Positions 58,981 to 64,000 of a DNA stretch of 64,000 bases are shown one piece after another. A model generated the notes under the pieces. The model searched no databases, had not been told where the DNA came from, and saw nothing but the letters and a program-made list of their open reading frames with translations. How positions within the stretch are numbered: the stretch's first letter is position 1; every line of letters begins with the position of its first letter. Origin of the DNA: Bosea sp. (in: a-proteobacteria) (lineage in GTDB: Bacteria > Pseudomonadota > Alphaproteobacteria > Rhizobiales > Beijerinckiaceae); NCBI GenBank assembly GCA_023910605.1, contig JAAVVV010000001.1:2594698-2658697 (forward strand), written 5' to 3'. A program made the position numbers and the translations under genes.

Positions 58981-59129
58981 GACGTCTCCAGGTTAAGCGA
59001 TTCGCAGCCTTGCCCAAAGCGCGCGGAGCAGCCGTTGCCAGAAAGCTGACGGACGGGCATGCCGGCTCCGCCGCGGCGCCCTTGCATTCAGGGCACCCTT
59101 GCATCCGCAGCAAAGCTGTCGCATATGAC

Positions 59130-59230
59130 GGTTGGAAGGTTGGTGAGGGACGTAACACTCGCCAACCGGGTCAGGTCCGGAAGGAAGCAGCCCTAACGAG
59201 ATTGTGCGGGTCTTCGTCCAGCCTTCCACC
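59130..59230 (+). ncRNA. ffs: Signal recognition particle RNA (4.5S)
   Basis: The conserved domain IV hairpin is recognised by GGGTCAGGTCCGGAAGGAAG followed by CAGCCCTAACG. The outer ends pair: GGTTGGAAGGTTGG at the 5' end with CCAGCCTTCCACC at the 3' end. Total length of about 100 nucleotides is usual for alphaproteobacteria. With Ffh it targets membrane proteins to the translocon. Location just ahead of dnaX-ybaB-recR is common. Confidence 0.95.
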
Positions 59231-59327
59231 TTGCATTCAGCGGCGGATGCGCGGAAGCCTTTCAGGGCATTGGCCCTGATGCGTTCGCCGGCAACGCCTG
59301 TGCGCCACCACGAAGATCTGAGCCCGC

Positions 59328-61223
59328 ATGGCCGACGACATGACCGGCAATATGCGTGACGATCCAGGTTTTCTGGATGCGCTCCCGTCGCTCGCGCCCG
59401 TAGCGCAGCAGACGGCCTACAAGGTCCTGGCCCGGAAGTATCGACCGCGCGATTTCACCGACCTGATAGGACAGGAAGCGATGGTCCGCACCCTGTCCAA
59501 CGCCTTTGCCTCCGGGCGCATTCCGCAGGCATGGATGCTGACCGGCGTGCGCGGCGTCGGCAAGACCACGACCGCCCGCATCCTGGCCCGCGCCCTCAAC
59601 TACCAGACCGCTGATGGCGCGGCGCGGCCCACCATCGAACTCGCAACGCCGGGCATCCATTGCCAGGCCATCATCGAGGGCCGCCACATCGACGTGATGG
59701 AGATCGACGCCGCCTCGAACAACAGCGTCGACAGCATCCGCCAGCTCAACGATGCGGTGCGCTATGCGCCGGTGTCGGCCCGCTACAAGGTCTACATCGT
59801 TGACGAAGTCCACATGCTGACCACGCAGGCCTTCAACGCCTTCCTCAAGACGCTCGAGGAGCCGCCGCCCCACGCCAAGTTCATCTTCGCGACGACCGAG
59901 ATCCGCAAGGTTCCGGTCACGATCCTCTCGCGCTGCCAGCGCTTCGACCTGCGGCGGATCGATGCGTCCGTGCTGGTCGGCTATCTCGCGCGGATCTGCG
60001 CGGCCGAGACAGTCGAGGCCGATGAGGATGCGCTCCAGGCTATTGCACGCGCCGCCGAGGGCTCCGCGCGGGACGCCATGTCGCTGCTCGACCAGGCCAT
60101 CGCCCATGCTGCCGGCCGGATCACGCTGGATGATGTGCGTGCCATGCTCGGCCTCGCAGACCGGGCCCGCGTGATCGATCTGTTCGAGCTGGTGATGAAG
60201 GGCGATCTTCCCGGCGCGATGCAGGAACTGCGCGGCCAGTATGACGCTGGCGCCGATCCTGCCGCCGTGCTCACCGAACTGGCCGAGTTCACCCATCTGG
60301 TGACGCGCCTGAAGATCGTGCCCGAGGCCGCCGCCGACAGCGCTCTGACTCAGGCCGAGCGCGTGCGTGGGGCGGCATTCGCCGACACCCTCTCCATTCG
60401 CGTTCTGTCCCGCGCCTGGCAGATGCTGCTCAAGGGCATCGCCGAGGTGAAGGACGCCAATCGCCCCTTGCCGGTGTCGGAAATGGTGCTGGTGCGCCTC
60501 GCTCATGCCGCTGATCTGCCGACGCCGGACGAAGCCCTGCGCCAGCTGGCGGGACCGGCGGCGCCTCAGACGCGCGGAACCGGCGGGGCGCCAAAAGGCG
60601 CGGTCGAGCGGGGACCGGCGGCCACATCTGCGCCGATCCAGAGCGCGCCTGCCATGAGTTCCGGCCCGCCACGCCCGCTCGGGCTGAGCCGCGCCGGCCT
60701 TGGCGGCCCGCAGGCCACGGCGCCCGCGGCGGCGGAACGCAGCGCGCCGGCGCCGCGCATCGGCTCGCTCGAAGACATTCTCGCGCTCGCAGCGCGCAAT
60801 CGCGACATCAAGCTTCAGACCGCCATCCAGCGTGATCTGCGCGCTGTGCGCATCGAGCCGGGCCGTCTCGAATTCTCGCTCGAACCCACGGGCGATCGCG
60901 GCATCGCCAACGAGCTGTCGCGCAAGCTGAAGGACTGGACCGGCCAGACCTGGATGGTCGCCATCGTCCAGGCCGAAGGCCAGGCCACGCTGCGCGAGCA
61001 GAAGCTGGCCGCCGACCGCAGCCGCAAGGACAGCGCCGCCGGCCACCCTGTCGTGAAGGCGCTGATGACTGCCTTCCCGGGCGCGCGCATTGTGGATGTC
61101 CGCTCCCGCGCTGCCGAGGAGGCTGTGCCGGCCGAGTTCGACCCCGGCCTTGCGGCATCGCTCGAATCCGGCGAAGGCCAGCATGACGGCGACGCCGAAC
61201 CCTATTCCGACATCGATTTCTGA
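59328..61223 (+). CDS. dnaX: DNA polymerase III subunit gamma/tau
   Basis: The 631-residue clamp-loader ATPase has Walker A TGVRGVGKTTTA (Lys79), Walker B KVYIVDEVHMLT, the SRC motif LSRCQRFDLRR and long Pro/Ala-rich linkers towards the tau C-terminus (about 570 onwards binds the polymerase). The zinc-binding cysteines between Walker A and B of most DnaX proteins are absent; only GIHCQAI keeps a cysteine, as in rhizobial relatives. It starts the dnaX-ybaB-recR unit. I see no clear slippery heptamer for a gamma form. Confidence 0.95.
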   Translation: MADDMTGNMRDDPGFLDALPSLAPVAQQTAYKVLARKYRPRDFTDLIGQEAMVRTLSNAFASGRIPQAWMLTGVRGVGKTTTARILARALNYQTADGAARPTIELATPGIHCQAIIEGRHIDVMEIDAASNNSVDSIRQLNDAVRYAPVSARYKVYIVDEVHMLTTQAFNAFLKTLEEPPPHAKFIFATTEIRKVPVTILSRCQRFDLRRIDASVLVGYLARICAAETVEADEDALQAIARAAEGSARDAMSLLDQAIAHAAGRITLDDVRAMLGLADRARVIDLFELVMKGDLPGAMQELRGQYDAGADPAAVLTELAEFTHLVTRLKIVPEAAADSALTQAERVRGAAFADTLSIRVLSRAWQMLLKGIAEVKDANRPLPVSEMVLVRLAHAADLPTPDEALRQLAGPAAPQTRGTGGAPKGAVERGPAATSAPIQSAPAMSSGPPRPLGLSRAGLGGPQATAPAAAERSAPAPRIGSLEDILALAARNRDIKLQTAIQRDLRAVRIEPGRLEFSLEPTGDRGIANELSRKLKDWTGQTWMVAIVQAEGQATLREQKLAADRSRKDSAAGHPVVKALMTAFPGARIVDVRSRAAEEAVPAEFDPGLAASLESGEGQHDGDAEPYSDIDF

Positions 61224-61249
61224 CCCCGTTCGACACCGGAGCACACCCG

Positions 61250-61570
61250 ATGCGTGACATGATGGGCCTGATGAAGCAGGCACAGGCCATGCAGGCCAAG
61301 ATGGCCGACATGCAGGCCGAACTCGACAACACCCTTGTGGAAGGCGCGGCAGGCGGCGGCATGGTCAAGGTCACGACCACGGCCAAGGGGCAGATGAAGG
61401 GGATCAGCATCGATCCATCGCTGATGAACGCCGACGAACGGGAGATTCTCGAGGACCTCATCCTCGCTGCCTGCTCCGATGCACGGCAGAAAGGCGAGCG
61501 CGTCATGGAGACGCGGATGGCCGAGATCACGAAGGGGCTGCCCATTCCGCCCGGAATGAAGCTGTTCTGA
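61250..61570 (+). CDS. ybaB: Nucleoid-associated protein YbaB/EbfC
   Basis: 106 residues, starting [25 protein letters not shown], with the family core [24 protein letters not shown] and the C-terminal [10 protein letters not shown]. The dimer binds DNA without strong sequence preference and is nearly always encoded between dnaX and recR. Spacing is 26 bases after dnaX and seven before recR. Confidence 0.96.
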   Translation: MRDMMGLMKQAQAMQAKMADMQAELDNTLVEGAAGGGMVKVTTTAKGQMKGISIDPSLMNADEREILEDLILAACSDARQKGERVMETRMAEITKGLPIPPGMKLF

Positions 61571-61577
61571 GCCCGCC

Positions 61578-62183
61578 GTGGCGCGCTTCACGGCCGGGCC
61601 TGAGATCGAGCGGCTGATCCAGCTTCTCGCGCGGCTGCCCGGCCTTGGACCACGGTCCGCCCGCCGCGCTGCGCTCCAGCTCGTGAAGAAGCGCGACGCG
61701 CTGCTCGGCCCCCTTGCGGAGGCCATGCAGGCTGCTCACCGTGCGATTCTGGTGTGCTCCACCTGCGGGAACCTTGATACCAGCGATCCATGTGCGATCT
61801 GCTGCGATCCGCGCCGCGAAAGCTCGATCATCGTCGTGGTCGCGGATGTCGCTGATCTATGGGCGCTGGAGCGGTCGGCCGCAATCAATGCCCGCTATCA
61901 CGTCCTCGGCGGAGCCTTGTCCGCCATGGACGGCGTCCGGCCCGAGCATCTGGGGATTGACAGCCTGATCGAGCGGGCTGCCCGGCCGGGCGTGGAGGAG
62001 ATCATCCTTGCGCTGAACGCCACGGTCGAAGGCGCGACGACAGCGCATTACATCACCGACAGGCTGCTTCACCTGCCGGTGAAGGTCACACGCCTCGCCC
62101 ATGGCGTGCCGGTGGGCGGCGAACTCGATTATCTCGATGACGGCACCCTGTCCGCCGCCATCCGGCAGCGGACAGGCATCTGA
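61578..62183 (+). CDS. recR: Recombination protein RecR
   Basis: The 201-residue protein has a helix-hairpin-helix ([20 protein letters not shown]), a zinc finger with Cys60, Cys63, Cys72 and Cys75, a Toprim domain ([17 protein letters not shown] onwards) and a C-terminal Walker-like tail. It loads RecA with RecF/RecO at gaps. It starts GTG at 61578, seven bases past ybaB. Its last codons overlap the ferritin-like remnant on the other strand by about 55 bases. Confidence 0.96.
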   Translation: MARFTAGPEIERLIQLLARLPGLGPRSARRAALQLVKKRDALLGPLAEAMQAAHRAILVCSTCGNLDTSDPCAICCDPRRESSIIVVVADVADLWALERSAAINARYHVLGGALSAMDGVRPEHLGIDSLIERAARPGVEEIILALNATVEGATTAHYITDRLLHLPVKVTRLAHGVPVGGELDYLDDGTLSAAIRQRTGI

Positions 62184-62557
62184 GCCGTTCGGGCCGCCTC
62201 GGAGCAGCCGCCGGCTTCCGCCATCGCGATCGCGGACTTGTACGACGCGATCGCGAAAGGCTCGAAGGCGAGATTTGCGAAGGTGTTCTTCAGGATCGCG
62301 TCATCCGCCATGGCATGGGTCAGCGCGTCCTGCTTGGCGGTGAACTGCATCGCCATGGCCTTCAGCATCGAACAGGTCTCGTTGAACCGGTCGAGCAACT
62401 GATCGAGCCTTTCCTCCTGCCGGCCGGTTTCGTCGGGGCGCCGGCACAGCCTCATCGCAACATCCGGGCAGCGTTGCATGCGCTCGATCTGGCGCTCCAT
62501 TGCCATGCTCATGGCCGGTGCTGCTGTTGATGTCGGCAGCTGGCGGTGGATCGTCAT
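62129..62557 (-). pseudogene. Truncated ferritin-like DUF892 (YciE/YciF) family gene
   Basis: The frame from the ATG at 62557 encodes an alpha-helical protein with the family pattern: RRPDETGRQEERLDQLLDRF, KAMAMQFTAKQDALTHAMADD and AFEPFAIASYKSAIAMAEAGG. In relatives another helix of about 30 residues with a Glu-Glu motif follows EAA; here it is replaced by 20 unrelated residues that run antisense into the recR 3' end. The N-terminal helix is also short. The family binds di-iron centres and responds to stress. Loss of the last helix suggests it is a decayed gene, although a frame of this length without stops remains. Confidence 0.55.
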
Positions 62558-62708
62558 GCGCCCTGGAGCGCGCGCCTCAGGCCCACCATCTAAGGGGCTG
62601 GACGCCACGCGGCCCTTGAACAGGCGCCCGCCAAAGTCGAACGCCGCCGCATGGCTGCCGATCACGGCGGTGGCGCCCCGGCCCCGGATCGGGCGCGAAG
62701 CTGCGCCG

Positions 62709-63170
62709 CTAACGCAGCCGGTCCCTGATCCGCCGCGCCAGCCCGTCGCGCACCTCGCGGTAGGCATCCAGAATCTGGTCGCGCGAACCCTGGAGGATTG
62801 TGGGGTCTGCCGTCGGCCAGTACTCGACCTCGGCGGCAATCGTCCGTGTCAGTCCGAGCGCCTTGTGGTGCGCCTCGGGCGACAGCGTGATGATCAGGTC
62901 GAAGTTGAGCCCCTCCCACTCCTCCAACTGGTCGATGGTGCGCGGCCTGTGCCGGCTGGCGTCGATGCCCATCTCGTCCATGACCGACACCATGAAGCGG
63001 TCAGGCTCGCTCGTGCGCACGCCGGCAGACTGCACATAGAGCGACCTGCCGAAGAAATGCTTGGCCAGCCCCTCCGCCATGGGCGAGCGCACCGCATTCT
63101 GCGCGCACATGAACAGCACGCTCTGCGGACGCCGCCCGGTCGGTGGAGGCACGGGCGCATCCTCCGCCAA
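62709..63170 (-). CDS. Low-molecular-weight phosphatase family protein (ArsC-like)
   Basis: The 153-residue protein has the CX5R loop LFMCAQNAVRSP near the N-terminus (Cys22, Arg28) and a later ADPT segment (about 121) that would supply the acidic residue. This is the low-molecular-weight protein tyrosine phosphatase fold, shared by thioredoxin-type arsenate reductases; the cysteines needed for arsenate chemistry are not obvious, so phosphatase activity is likelier. It follows UPF0262 after five bases, as in many alphaproteobacteria. Confidence 0.87.
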   Translation of the reverse strand: MAEDAPVPPPTGRRPQSVLFMCAQNAVRSPMAEGLAKHFFGRSLYVQSAGVRTSEPDRFMVSVMDEMGIDASRHRPRTIDQLEEWEGLNFDLIITLSPEAHHKALGLTRTIAAEVEYWPTADPTILQGSRDQILDAYREVRDGLARRIRDRLR

Positions 63171-63175
63171 GGACG

Positions 63176-63658
63176 TCAGCCCTTCCAGTGAAGCGCGAAG
63201 ATGAGGGTGAACAGGCGGCGCGCCGTGTCATGGTCCACGATGAGCTTGCCCTCCAGCCGCTCCATGAGGATTTCGGCCGCCTCGTTGTGCAGGCCGCGCC
63301 GGCCCATGTCGATCGCCTCGATCTGCGCGGGCGACGAGGTGCGGATGGCCTCATAGTAGCTTTCGCAGATCATCTCGTAATCCTTGATGACCCGCTTGAA
63401 CGGGGTCAGCGACAGGAAGTGCATGATGATGGGGTGATCCGCCTCATTGCGGATGTCGAGGCACAGCTTGCGCTCCATCAGGCTGATGGCGAGCTTGTAG
63501 GGCCCGTGGTCGCGCTGGGGAATGGTGAAGTGGTTGACCTCGATCAGGTCATAGATCGCAATCGCCCGCTCATGCTCCTGATCGGGCGTGCCGCGGCCCA
63601 GCGACGCCTCGTCGAGCGTGATCAGGACCAGCCGGTCATTGCTCTTGGTCTGGCCCAT
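63176..63658 (-). CDS. UPF0262 family protein
   Basis: The 160-residue protein matches the alphaproteobacterial UPF0262 family, recognised by [27 protein letters not shown] and [12 protein letters not shown] at the C-terminus. No function has been established. The family is consistently encoded between hisD and an LMW phosphatase gene, as here. No signal peptide or membrane helix is seen. Confidence 0.9.
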   Translation of the reverse strand: MGQTKSNDRLVLITLDEASLGRGTPDQEHERAIAIYDLIEVNHFTIPQRDHGPYKLAISLMERKLCLDIRNEADHPIIMHFLSLTPFKRVIKDYEMICESYYEAIRTSSPAQIEAIDMGRRGLHNEAAEILMERLEGKLIVDHDTARRLFTLIFALHWKG

Positions 63659-63680
63659 GCCGCCTTCGCGCCATCCGTCG

Positions 63681-64000
63681 TCAGAGGTTGAGCCGTTTGG
63701 TCACGCTGCGCGCATGCGCCGAAAGGCCCTCCGCCTCTCCTAGCGCAGCGGCGGCCGGAGCCAAAGCCCGAAGCGAAGCCGCGCTGCACTTGAGCAGCGT
63801 GGTGCGCTTCATGAAGTCGAGCACGCCGAGGCCTGACGAGAAGCGCGCCGAGCGGGCCGTGGGCAGCACATGGTTCGGCCCGCCGACATAATCGCCAATG
63901 GCTTCCGGCGTATGATGGCCGAGGAAGATCGAGCCGGCGTTCCGGATGGCTGCGGCCAGAGGCTCGGGGTCCATGGTGCAGATTTCCAGATGCTCGGGCG
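63681..64000 (-). CDS. hisD: Histidinol dehydrogenase, C-terminal part (gene runs off the window)
   Basis: The frame contains [47 protein letters not shown] and [13 protein letters not shown], which are characteristic of the last third of HisD, including the zinc-ligand region and the family end near GLSAHARSV. The N-terminal part lies beyond the window. The enzyme performs the last two oxidations of histidine synthesis. It ends 22 bases before UPF0262 on the same strand. Confidence 0.93.
   Translation of the reverse strand, partial: PEHLEICTMDPEPLAAAIRNAGSIFLGHHTPEAIGDYVGGPNHVLPTARSARFSSGLGVLDFMKRTTLLKCSAASLRALAPAAAALGEAEGLSAHARSVTKRLNL

Noticed and set aside
59262..61283. 673-codon open frame antisense to dnaX
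   Set aside because: dnaX has all ATPase motifs; the antisense frame has none and reflects codon bias.

Overview
The window looks like ordinary chromosome from a GC-rich alphaproteobacterium, most likely of the order Hyphomicrobiales (Rhizobiales). Supporting this are the UPF0262 gene beside an LMW-phosphatase gene and hisD, the rpmH-rnpA-yidC-engB-argB series, a compact SRP RNA just ahead of dnaX-ybaB-recR, a DnaX without its zinc-module cysteines, and the glgP-glgB-glgC-glgA-pgm order. This placement is inferred from gene content. No phage, insertion sequence, rRNA or CRISPR array was seen.

Layout. 0-5.2 kb: a partial SDR gene, an orphan E2-type acyltransferase, an antiporter remnant, nhaA, then rplA, rplK, nusG, secE and tRNA-Trp, all read on the minus strand from a promoter near 5.2 kb. 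5.2-19.3 kb: a small secreted protein, then a complete glycogen operon on the plus strand ending in one long GlgX-MalQ fusion. 19.4-23.4 kb: a four-gene cassette of circularly permuted ATP-grasp protein, alpha-E protein, transglutaminase-like protein and Anbu proteasome-type protease. 23.5-32.5 kb: a GGDEF-EAL protein, molybdenum-hydroxylase maturation genes, def-fmt-truA, rmuC and an OsmC protein. 32.6-35.2 kb: an SsuABC-type sulfonate importer. 35.6-46.4 kb: glnD, grpE, a micro-ORF, dapE-dapD, a GGDEF protein, a HAD phosphatase, a patatin-like protein, a probable haloacetate dehalogenase and purD. 46.5-53.6 kb: xseA and argB, then DUF423, engB, a CatB/Vat-like acetyltransferase, yidC, rnpA and rpmH. 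53.7-64 kb: a flavin disulfide oxidoreductase, an orphan histidine kinase, a deleted pirin gene, xseB, lrp, an AT-rich block, a tyrosine phosphatase, ffs, dnaX, ybaB, recR, a ferritin-like remnant, an LMW phosphatase, UPF0262 and the end of hisD.

How the genes work together. GlgC, GlgA and GlgB build glycogen from glucose-1-phosphate. GlgP, GlgX and MalQ take it apart, and Pgm links the pool to glucose-6-phosphate. The ATP-grasp/alpha-E/transglutaminase/Anbu cassette follows directly and is the best candidate for a poorly understood system: its parts suggest peptide ligation matched with peptide cleavage. Its transglutaminase-like member has proline where the catalytic cysteine is expected. 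Gene decay is visible in three places: the antiporter remnant, the pirin gene with an internal deletion, and the clipped ferritin-like gene overlapping recR. The most anomalous DNA is the roughly 350-base AT-rich block upstream of lrp.
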